From positions 248,001 through 312,000 of the forward strand of contig NZ_JARBUY010000005.1 in NCBI RefSeq assembly GCF_028882255.1: a stretch of 64,000 nt of DNA, written 5' to 3'. Origin of the DNA: Maribacter polysaccharolyticus. GTDB taxonomy: Bacteria > Bacteroidota > Bacteroidia > Flavobacteriales > Flavobacteriaceae. Position numbers and translations under genes: made by a program. This document shows positions 16,284 to 23,526 of the stretch, one piece after another. How positions within the stretch are numbered: position 1 is the stretch's first letter; the number at the start of each line of letters is the position of its first letter. A model generated the notes under the pieces. The model saw only the letters and a program-made list of their open reading frames with translations. It ran no database searches and was not told where the DNA came from.

Positions 16284-16760
16284 TATTTATTAATAATAAC
16301 CTAGACATTATCATTTAGATGAAAAGTACATTCATGCCTGTAAATTGTTAAAGTAAGAATAGCTAAAATGACTTTTAAAAGTCTGTTATGTCCCATTAAT
16401 GTACGTATTAGTTCAATGAAAAATCATGACAAACTTAAAGCAAGTTACTATAAGCGACTACATAACTATATTCACATAGAAAAAAGAATGTAGCGTATAA
16501 TTGTAAATGAATTATAATTTACAACAAGGACTATTTATTAAGGTTATTAATTACGACATAGTTTGAACAAATGCATTAATAGTAATTCGTTCTGAACTTC
16601 AATAGATTATAGGCAGTGTAATGTTTCTTTATAACTATGGAAATGTTAAATATCACGTTTCTGGGACAGAAAAATCCCCTCTTCAAGAATATCAATATTA
16701 TTAACTTGACTGTAATAAAAGTTTGAAAATAATACTATACATTTCTAAAAGAGTTGAACT
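16284..16760. other. 477-base A/T-rich gap
   Basis: I find no gene. A small hairpin is present: TTGTAAAT (16501-16508) with ATTTACAA (16517-16524), eight-base loop. TATACATTTC (from 16735) resembles the TAnnTTTG element with one mismatch and lies close before the next start, so a weak promoter there is possible. No repeat shared with other parts of the window was noticed. Confidence 0.5.
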
Positions 16761-17450
16761 ATGATATCAAATGATAATATCGATATTAATAAACCTTTGC
16801 ATATATTAGGATTTGTTCCTGAAATACTTAATGTTCTTCTTGAGTTAGCAGACGATACTTTCGGTTTTCAGTCGTTTAGGGTCCTTGAAAACATCAATAG
16901 GATTTCCAACAAATATTTTGTTTCGTTGGATAGATATAACGTAAAATTCAAAAACTTCTATAAACAGGAATATACTATAAATCCAAACGATTCTTTTGCC
17001 TTCGGTGTTGTGGGTGTAAAATCCAAAGAAATTGTCTATAGGTTTTTTAAGGAAAAAATAGGTATGTGTGATGAAAGCTTTTTAAATTTAATTCATCCAA
17101 CAGCGGTCCTTTCGAACTCTGTAAGGTTGAATAATGGAATTCAAGTGGGTATTCATACATCAATAAATGTATTAACAGAAATCGGGTTTGGTGTCAACAT
17201 TAAAAACCAGTGCTATATAGGGCATCATGGAAAAATTGGTGATTTTGTCACCATAAACCCTGGGGTTACCGTAAATGGATTCGTTGAAATTGGCAATAAT
17301 ACCCAAATAGGAGCTGGAGCAATAATTAGAGATAAAATAAAAATTGGTGCCAATTGTATAATTGGAATGGGCAGCAATGTAATAAAAGATATTCCTGACA
17401 ATTCCATTGCCTTCGGAAATCCTTGTAAAGTACATCAGAAAAACAATTAA
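16761..17450 (+). CDS. PglD/NeuD-like acyltransferase, divergent
   Basis: This 229-residue protein has a left-handed beta-helix in its C-terminal half (repeats VRLNNG, VNIKNQ, IGDFVT, IGNNTQ, IGANCI) ending in IAFGNPCKV, the usual cap of this family. H155 in YIGHHGKIGD aligns with the catalytic histidine of PglD. The N-terminal half is long but lacks the clean GxGG nucleotide motif of its neighbour, reading HILGFVPEI. It probably acylates an amino sugar or its nucleotide form. Two acyltransferases in one block suggest two positions acylated or two different acyl groups. Confidence 0.8.
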   Translation: MISNDNIDINKPLHILGFVPEILNVLLELADDTFGFQSFRVLENINRISNKYFVSLDRYNVKFKNFYKQEYTINPNDSFAFGVVGVKSKEIVYRFFKEKIGMCDESFLNLIHPTAVLSNSVRLNNGIQVGIHTSINVLTEIGFGVNIKNQCYIGHHGKIGDFVTINPGVTVNGFVEIGNNTQIGAGAIIRDKIKIGANCIIGMGSNVIKDIPDNSIAFGNPCKVHQKNN

Positions 17451-17467
17451 GATTGTTTTATTACGTT

Positions 17468-18607
17468 ATGACCAATGTAGAAAAAGCACAAAGTTTTATG
17501 AAAGAGTTTTCTATATACCACTTGGATAATGATAGGAAGGAAAAGTTTCTGTTGGAAGTTCATAGTATTAAATCTGATGCAGATTTAGAAAAATATGACG
17601 TCTTTTTAAAACAACTTCCAGAAAATCCTTTTATAACGAAAGAGCTTTTACCCAGAAAAACAGACCAAAAGAGTGGTTATTTCACGTTACACAATGATAA
17701 AAATAACTTATTAATTTTGTTGCCATTTATTAGCCGGAAGATTTATTGGGAAGATAAAGAAACTGGGTACTATGACATTATATCTCCTTACGGATTCGTG
17801 GGACCTATAATAAATAGAGAAATCGATGAAAAAACCATGAAACTGTTTTGGAATCTAGTAGATGAATGGCACCTAAATAATAACGTGGTTTCAGAATTTA
17901 TACGGTTCAATTTTAATTGCAATTACTTAGGATATACTGGTTCCGTAGTTCCAACATTGCAAATGGTATGTGGTAATATACTTACGGAATTTGAACAATG
18001 GATTAATTTTAAGCCTAAAGTAAGAAACAATGTTAGAAAAGCACTAAGTTATGGCTTAAAAGGTATTGTCTTTCATAAGAATATCAGTAAAAAGAATATA
18101 ATAGAATTTTATGATATCTATTCGAAAACCATGAATCGCCTTAACGCTAAATCAAGTTATCGTTACAGTTTAGATTTTTTTAAAAATTATATTTTGAACA
18201 ATCCCAATAGTTGTTCATTAGCCCTAGTTTACAAAGAAAATTTGGCAATCTCTGCGGAATTACTATTATTGTCTGGTAAGGTTGTCTACTCTTTTTTAGG
18301 TGGGACAGATGAAACATATTTTTATGCTCGACCCAATGATCTCTTAAAATTAGAAGTAATTAATTGGTCACGGAAAAGCGGATATGAATACTATTTTCTT
18401 GGCGGCGGTAAAGAAGAAAGAGATAATCTATATAATTATAAAAAAAGATTTTTTCCAAAAGATAGAGATCTTACATTTTACACCGGTAGAAAAATCCTGA
18501 ATAAGGAAATATACAACAACCTAGCCCAAACCCAAAATACTCCCAATACACAAAATCCTTGTGCTAAAGAGTTTTTTCCTTTATATAGATATTTAGAGAG
18601 TGAATAG
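17468..18607 (+). CDS. FemAB/GNAT-like aminoacyl- or acyltransferase
   Basis: This protein of about 379 residues belongs to the FemAB-like double-GNAT group (Acetyltransf_6 style). The PKVRNNVRKAL segment opens the second GNAT unit, followed by SRKSGYEYYFLGGG and NLYNYKKRFFP near the end, both typical of the group. FemX-type enzymes use aminoacyl-tRNA; distant relatives in capsule and exosortase loci act on other acceptors. I place the start at ATG 17468; a TTG at 17453, three bases after the previous stop, would add five residues. With the DltA/DltC-like pair upstream it is a plausible final transferase, but its donor is unproven. Confidence 0.75.
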   Translation: MTNVEKAQSFMKEFSIYHLDNDRKEKFLLEVHSIKSDADLEKYDVFLKQLPENPFITKELLPRKTDQKSGYFTLHNDKNNLLILLPFISRKIYWEDKETGYYDIISPYGFVGPIINREIDEKTMKLFWNLVDEWHLNNNVVSEFIRFNFNCNYLGYTGSVVPTLQMVCGNILTEFEQWINFKPKVRNNVRKALSYGLKGIVFHKNISKKNIIEFYDIYSKTMNRLNAKSSYRYSLDFFKNYILNNPNSCSLALVYKENLAISAELLLLSGKVVYSFLGGTDETYFYARPNDLLKLEVINWSRKSGYEYYFLGGGKEERDNLYNYKKRFFPKDRDLTFYTGRKILNKEIYNNLAQTQNTPNTQNPCAKEFFPLYRYLESE

Positions 18608-18673
18608 AATATACTCACTATTGAGTAATGAAATTTTGACACTTTTCCAATAACTAGAAATATTTTCTCTTTT

Positions 18674-19351
18674 TTATTCTAGTCTGCATAAATTCTTGGC
18701 ACCAGACTTTAGACTTCCGTAATAATAATCATTAAAACCTGCTTTATTCATAAGCTGAAATACTTTCTCCATATCATATTCAACACGATGTAATTTAATC
18801 TTATTATTTTCAACAACAGCAAAGGCCGCTTTTGGATTATTATCCCTCGGTTGTCCTACCGATCCAGGATTACAATATATTTTATCTCCAAATTGCTTTA
18901 ATATTTGGATATGTGTATGTCCGGACATAAATATCTTACCTTCTATTCTAGAAAAATAATCCATTGATGGTTCGTTTATATATTCATCAATTGGATCGGA
19001 CCAACCACCATGCACCATGTGAATGTTTCCGAGAAACCTTTGAACCTCACTTTTTCTCAACCATTCTACGTTCTCCTCCTTAATTATTTTTCTCTGGTAT
19101 TTTAAACAATCATTTACACTTTTACTTCTAAGACAAAATCCCCCACTAGATAAATACCAATCATGATTCCCCATTAGATTTGGGATATTCCGTTCAATAA
19201 GTTCTTCGCAACATTCATTTACCTGGGAATAATACCCAACAACATCCCCTAAACTATAAACTTCAGACACATCCAATCCGTCCAGTTCTTTAAGTACTGA
19301 CTTAAGTGCTTCATAATTCCCATGTATGTCCGATATGACTCCTATTTTCAT
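18674..19351 (-). CDS. Metallophosphoesterase, YfcE-like
   Basis: This cytosolic calcineurin-like phosphoesterase of 225 residues has all metal-binding motifs: DIHGN near the start (D8, H10), GDVVGY, GNHDW, a mid-chain histidine in HGGW and GHTH. Such enzymes hydrolyse phosphodiesters or phosphomonoesters of small molecules. Its ATG overlaps the ATP-grasp stop by four bases, so the pair is translationally coupled. It runs convergently with the FemAB-like gene across a 66-base gap that holds a short dyad (TACTCA-ctat-TGAGTA). Substrate unknown; a role in removing a phosphate from a sugar or ligase product is guesswork from the pairing. Confidence 0.85.
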   Translation of the reverse strand: MKIGVISDIHGNYEALKSVLKELDGLDVSEVYSLGDVVGYYSQVNECCEELIERNIPNLMGNHDWYLSSGGFCLRSKSVNDCLKYQRKIIKEENVEWLRKSEVQRFLGNIHMVHGGWSDPIDEYINEPSMDYFSRIEGKIFMSGHTHIQILKQFGDKIYCNPGSVGQPRDNNPKAAFAVVENNKIKLHRVEYDMEKVFQLMNKAGFNDYYYGSLKSGAKNLCRLE

Positions 19352-20310
19352 GAATAAAATACGTAATCTTCAATATATCTAATCGCCTTTCCTTGCTTGA
19401 TCTTAGGTTGTTTTGGAATTTTACCTTTTAAATAATACTCAATTGCCATTAAAGTATCATTAAAGCCAAATGCAGTTCTCAATGATGTGGATGAAGAAAA
19501 GCGTGGATTAATCTCTAACAGTTTAGGTTCCCCATTATGAAATCTGAATTGAAAGTTCGTAGGCCCAACCGGCCTTAAAATCTCACATATATCCAAGACC
19601 GCTTTTTCAATCTTTTCGCTTTTAAACACCTCTACCTCATTCGTATAACCTTTTTCGGCCAATTTTCTCTTGAAAGTTATGATGCCATAATAACCTCCAT
19701 TTCCATCGCAAAACGCACCAGAGGTAAATTCTTCCTCATCCTTTCCTATTAAGGGTTGAGCCATTAACTTCTTACCAATGCCTTCTTTGTACAATTCAAA
19801 AGTTTCTTGTTTGTAAATCTTTACAATCCCCTTCGAAGCACTTCCCTGTCTTGGTTTCAATAGTAATGGCAAACCAAAATCGCTTCTCAATTCATTAAAA
19901 TCAGATGAAAGTGAACTAGGTATAACATAAGGACAATTATTGCTTTCCAATACCCTGTAAAATGCCCATTTGTCATTACATAACTGGACCAACTCAAAAT
20001 TATTTAAAACAACTTTAACACCTGTTGATTCTATTTTTTTTCTATTATTGGATAAAAAAATAACATCTTCTTCGAAACTTGGAATTACTAAATCTACATG
20101 GTGGTCTTTAATAACCTTTAGAAACCAATCGATATAACCTTCCGAACCACAAATAGGAGCTTCAATACAAACATCAGTCAAGGAAGATGCAATGGATAAT
20201 TTATGAATTGTTGATCCAATTATATTATACGGCTTTTTTAGACTTCGTATTGAATTTAATATTCCATATCCTATTAGCGAACTGGCTCCTGTTACGAGAA
20301 TGTTGGTCAT
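19348..20310 (-). CDS. ATP-grasp ligase, CarB-like
   Basis: This protein of 320 residues belongs to the ATP-grasp superfamily, which joins a carboxylate (activated as acyl phosphate) to an amine, thiol or hydroxyl. The N-terminal domain begins ILVTGASSLIGYGI; the central lid includes LLLKPRQGSASKGI; LLEINPRFSSSTS near the C-terminus is the metal-binding ExNxR signature. It resembles the CarB-like proteins often found in capsule and O-antigen loci. It is translationally coupled to a metallophosphoesterase. It may add an amino acid or carboxylic acid to a glycan precursor, giving a second route of modification besides the carrier-protein block. Substrates unknown. Confidence 0.82.
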   Translation of the reverse strand: MTNILVTGASSLIGYGILNSIRSLKKPYNIIGSTIHKLSIASSLTDVCIEAPICGSEGYIDWFLKVIKDHHVDLVIPSFEEDVIFLSNNRKKIESTGVKVVLNNFELVQLCNDKWAFYRVLESNNCPYVIPSSLSSDFNELRSDFGLPLLLKPRQGSASKGIVKIYKQETFELYKEGIGKKLMAQPLIGKDEEEFTSGAFCDGNGGYYGIITFKRKLAEKGYTNEVEVFKSEKIEKAVLDICEILRPVGPTNFQFRFHNGEPKLLEINPRFSSSTSLRTAFGFNDTLMAIEYYLKGKIPKQPKIKQGKAIRYIEDYVFYS

Positions 20311-20474
20311 ATATCATTAAAAAGTTGACGATGGTCTTCTTATTTGACGCAAGATTATCATAAAATTATTAAACACCAACTATACTTAAGATTCTTCACA
20401 ACAATATTACTATGCAATTACTATAAGAAGTAAATCAATATCCGTATTTCCCAATAAAACAAATTAGGATTATC

Positions 20475-21644
20475 TCAATAACTAAGCACCTCAAACTCCG
20501 ACCTTCTATTCAATCGGTGCTTGGCTTCAGAACAACGGATGGTACCGTCACACTCATTCACCAATTGGGTCTCACCAAAAGCCTCGATCTGCAACCTATC
20601 CGCGGTAATTCCCTGAGCTACCAAATATTTCTTGGTTTGTTCGGCCCTTTGTTCCGATAACCATAAATTAAATGATGCAGGTCCCCTGGAGTCGGTGTGT
20701 GCCCCGATCAGGATAGTTACGGTAGGGTTTTCTTTAAGGATTACGACCAATCGATCCAATTTCTCCCTATAGGACGCATTCAAAGAAGAAGATTCAAAAT
20801 CAAAATAGACATTACCCAAGGCAGTGATAGCGTCTTTTATCCCTTGTTTACGTTGATTCTCGGCATCGATTTCCGCTGCCAATCTAGCTTTTTCCTTTTC
20901 TTGGGCCAATCGTTCGGCAAGGGCGGCCTCATCCTTGATCCGTTGTGCATTGGCCAAGGAGTCGGCAATACGTTGCTTTTCCTGTTCCATGGCTTGGATC
21001 ATGGCCAATTTCTTTTCCCCTTTTTTTGAAAGCCCTTTTTCTATACCAAATTGGTACACGACTCCAGCAGCATGCTGAATGTGATTTGTAGCTTCCGTCT
21101 TGTCCATTGCCCATTTTCCGGAAGAACTTAAATCTATTCCCCATCTATCGGAAAACCATGCCCTAAAACCAACTACAGCATTATAAGTTCCTCTTTCTTG
21201 ATCATTGGCATCGGTATATCCTACCCCTACTCCAACATAAGGATCGAACCAGCCGGTCTCCCCTATTATTTTGTTCAAATCGTAAGACAGTCTAGCATCC
21301 AGTCCCAGATAGGTGGTTTCAACGGCATTTACATTATCATCGATTATCTTACCTACTTTATACTTATTATAGGTACCTATGGCCTCGAGGCCCAATCCGC
21401 TCTTAAAATAACGGCCAATACTCAGTCTTGAGGGAAAAGCAACCGCATTCCATTGGTCATCCACAGAAAAAAGCTTATCGAAGACATCCCCGGAATCATC
21501 GACAATATTATATCCGACGCCAAACATCCAAGAACTTTGAACAATACTGTCCTTTGCGGTAAGTTGTAGGTTTTCTTCTTGTGAATAAGTTTGGGTAAAG
21601 ACGAACATCAAGCACGCCAGAGCGTAGTAAGTACTACTTTTCAT
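20475..21644 (-). CDS. OmpA-family outer-membrane protein
   Basis: This 389-residue protein has a signal peptide at residues 1-21 (ending TYSQ), then about 190 residues rich in beta strands that look like an eight-stranded barrel. A charged coiled-coil linker (EKEKARLAAEIDAE) follows, then a C-terminal OmpA domain. The OmpA domain shows TILIGAHTDSRG and LSEQRAEQTKKYL, the peptidoglycan-binding pattern. An extra cysteine pair in NECDGTIRCSE is common in Bacteroidota homologues. It probably tethers the outer membrane to peptidoglycan. It marks the return to less A/T-rich core DNA after the glycan locus. Confidence 0.9.
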   Translation of the reverse strand: MKSSTYYALACLMFVFTQTYSQEENLQLTAKDSIVQSSWMFGVGYNIVDDSGDVFDKLFSVDDQWNAVAFPSRLSIGRYFKSGLGLEAIGTYNKYKVGKIIDDNVNAVETTYLGLDARLSYDLNKIIGETGWFDPYVGVGVGYTDANDQERGTYNAVVGFRAWFSDRWGIDLSSSGKWAMDKTEATNHIQHAAGVVYQFGIEKGLSKKGEKKLAMIQAMEQEKQRIADSLANAQRIKDEAALAERLAQEKEKARLAAEIDAENQRKQGIKDAITALGNVYFDFESSSLNASYREKLDRLVVILKENPTVTILIGAHTDSRGPASFNLWLSEQRAEQTKKYLVAQGITADRLQIEAFGETQLVNECDGTIRCSEAKHRLNRRSEFEVLSY

Positions 21645-21752
21645 AGGTTAATATTTAGGTTTTCAACTACAAAAAAAAGGGTAAAAAACGTTTCGAACAA
21701 ATAAGTTGTTTGAATAGCAAATATTATCGATGGATAACACGAAAGAAGAATT

Positions 21753-22226
21753 TCACTTGTTTTGACGACCCTTATCGAATACAATGCGCTTGGTTGTCAA
21801 GGGCAATTTATAGACACTGAACGGACTAACCTTTACAGCGGAAGTATGCTGCTTTTCCCTTTTTACCACCATGGATTTCAATTGCAATTCAAGCTCATTT
21901 TCATTCGCCACGAATAACGAATCCTGTTCGCCAATTGGCCCGTATCCGCTACAATGGATCAAGACCATTTCTTTTGAAAAATCGACCTCAGGTACTTGCA
22001 ATCCGGGTTTGCGGGTTCTATTTACTCTTGAAAAGAATTTTTGAAAGGCCTTTTTATCCTTGATGACAAGGGTAGCCACAGTGTCCAAGCCACTATAATT
22101 ATCTCGCAGTAACAAGGTCAAGGTTTTAGGTACTTCGTCTGCCCCTTTACCGCCATCACCAGCAGCCTTTTTCTGTCCATTACAGGAAAAAAGAACCATG
22201 AAAACGACTATCGACAAATACCTCAT
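21753..22226 (-). CDS. Lipoprotein with PrcB_C-like domain
   Basis: This 157-residue protein has a lipoprotein signal peptide (lipobox LFSC, Cys15) and no other membrane segment. The mature part resembles the PrcB_C domain first seen in the Treponema protease complex: a charged N-terminal stretch, FQKFFSRVN, then VDFSKEMVLIHCSGYG followed by short strands and a proline-rich end. It begins one base after the bshA stop on the same strand, so it is probably co-transcribed with bshA. The PrcB_C label rests on remembered pattern; the molecular role is unknown. Confidence 0.65.
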   Translation of the reverse strand: MRYLSIVVFMVLFSCNGQKKAAGDGGKGADEVPKTLTLLLRDNYSGLDTVATLVIKDKKAFQKFFSRVNRTRKPGLQVPEVDFSKEMVLIHCSGYGPIGEQDSLFVANENELELQLKSMVVKREKQHTSAVKVSPFSVYKLPLTTKRIVFDKGRQNK

Positions 22227-22227
22227 T

Positions 22228-23376
22228 CTATTTAACGATCTCTTTCATTCGAGTATTATAGGCTTTGAGATATATGTTCTCATACATAGGAAGTACATTC
22301 AAGATGTCGAATTTCGCAGCTACTTTTGCAGCATTATCCTTGAACTTTTCCAAGGTCTTATCATCCTTAAGGATTTTCAAGGCGTTACTCGCCATTTCAT
22401 CAACATTACCCACATCACTCAAATATCCCGTAACCCCATGTATATTTACTTCGGGAATTCCCCCTGCATTGGTAGAAACTACAGGCACCCTATTGATCAT
22501 TGCTTCCAAGGCCGCCAAACCAAAACTTTCCGCTTTGGAAGGTAATAGGAACAAATCAGAAAAACAAAGGATCCTATCTATCTCATTACTATTGCCTAGA
22601 AAATGTACCTTTTCGGTAATGCCGAGTTGTTCGCACATGAACTCTGCATTTTCCTTTTCGGGACCCTCACCTACCATGACCAATTTCGCGGGTATTTCCT
22701 GTTGTATCCTATAGAAGATTTGAATGACATCGGGAATATGCTTTACGGCCCTGAAATTACTGATATGGGTTACGATACGCTCTTCATCCGTGGCCATCAA
22801 TGATCGTTGACAATCGGTATAGGATGGATTCTCATACTTTGATTTGTCGATAAAATTGGGAACCACCTCGATTTCCTTATCTATTTCAAAGAATTCCAGA
22901 GTGCGTTGTTTTAAATTTTCGGAAACCGCTGTAACGACATCGGATTGATTGATACTGAAATTTACTGCCGTCTTGTAAAATGGATGTTTTCCAACCAACG
23001 TAATATCCGTACCATGCAAGGTGGTGATCATTGGCAAGAAAATACCTTCTTCCTCCAACATTTTTTTAGCCATGTAACCTGCGTACGCATGGGGTATGGC
23101 ATAATGTACATGTAAAAGATCTATGTTGAACAACTTTACCGTATCTACCAATTTACTGGACAATGCCAATTCATAAGGCTGATAGTGGAACAAAGGATAT
23201 TCGGGCACATGAACCTCGTGAAAGTGTATTCTTTGGCTTAATAAGTCCAATCGCACTGGTTGGCGATAGGTGACGAAATGGACTTCATGGCCCCTATTGG
23301 CCAATGCTATGCCCAATTCAGTAGCTACAACACCACTACCACCAAACGTTGGGTAACAAACTATTGCTATTTTCAC
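22228..23376 (-). CDS. bshA: N-acetyl-alpha-D-glucosaminyl L-malate synthase
   Basis: This GT4 retaining glycosyltransferase of 382 residues makes GlcNAc-malate from UDP-GlcNAc and L-malate, the first step of bacillithiol synthesis. The start KIAIVCYPTFGGSGVVATE is close to the canonical BshA N-terminus. HYAIPHAYAGY, TTLHGTDITLVG and the late ESFGLAALEAM donor-binding region (EX7E) complete the GT-B pattern. Many Flavobacteriia use bacillithiol as their low-molecular-weight thiol. No bshB or bshC lies in view; a PIG-L domain, the bshB fold, is found fused to NagB at 59.6 kb but is probably unrelated. Confidence 0.93.
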   Translation of the reverse strand: MKIAIVCYPTFGGSGVVATELGIALANRGHEVHFVTYRQPVRLDLLSQRIHFHEVHVPEYPLFHYQPYELALSSKLVDTVKLFNIDLLHVHYAIPHAYAGYMAKKMLEEEGIFLPMITTLHGTDITLVGKHPFYKTAVNFSINQSDVVTAVSENLKQRTLEFFEIDKEIEVVPNFIDKSKYENPSYTDCQRSLMATDEERIVTHISNFRAVKHIPDVIQIFYRIQQEIPAKLVMVGEGPEKENAEFMCEQLGITEKVHFLGNSNEIDRILCFSDLFLLPSKAESFGLAALEAMINRVPVVSTNAGGIPEVNIHGVTGYLSDVGNVDEMASNALKILKDDKTLEKFKDNAAKVAAKFDILNVLPMYENIYLKAYNTRMKEIVK

Positions 23377-23526
23377 TAGTCGAAAATTTTATTATCAATT
23401 GACAGGAAAGAAATAGATCACAAACACGGGACGACCATATATTTCGCATCTTTCCCCAAAAAAAACAATCCCATGGTCAAAAGACCGGATTCCTTGATTG
23501 TAATTCCAATATTACAAATCTACCGT

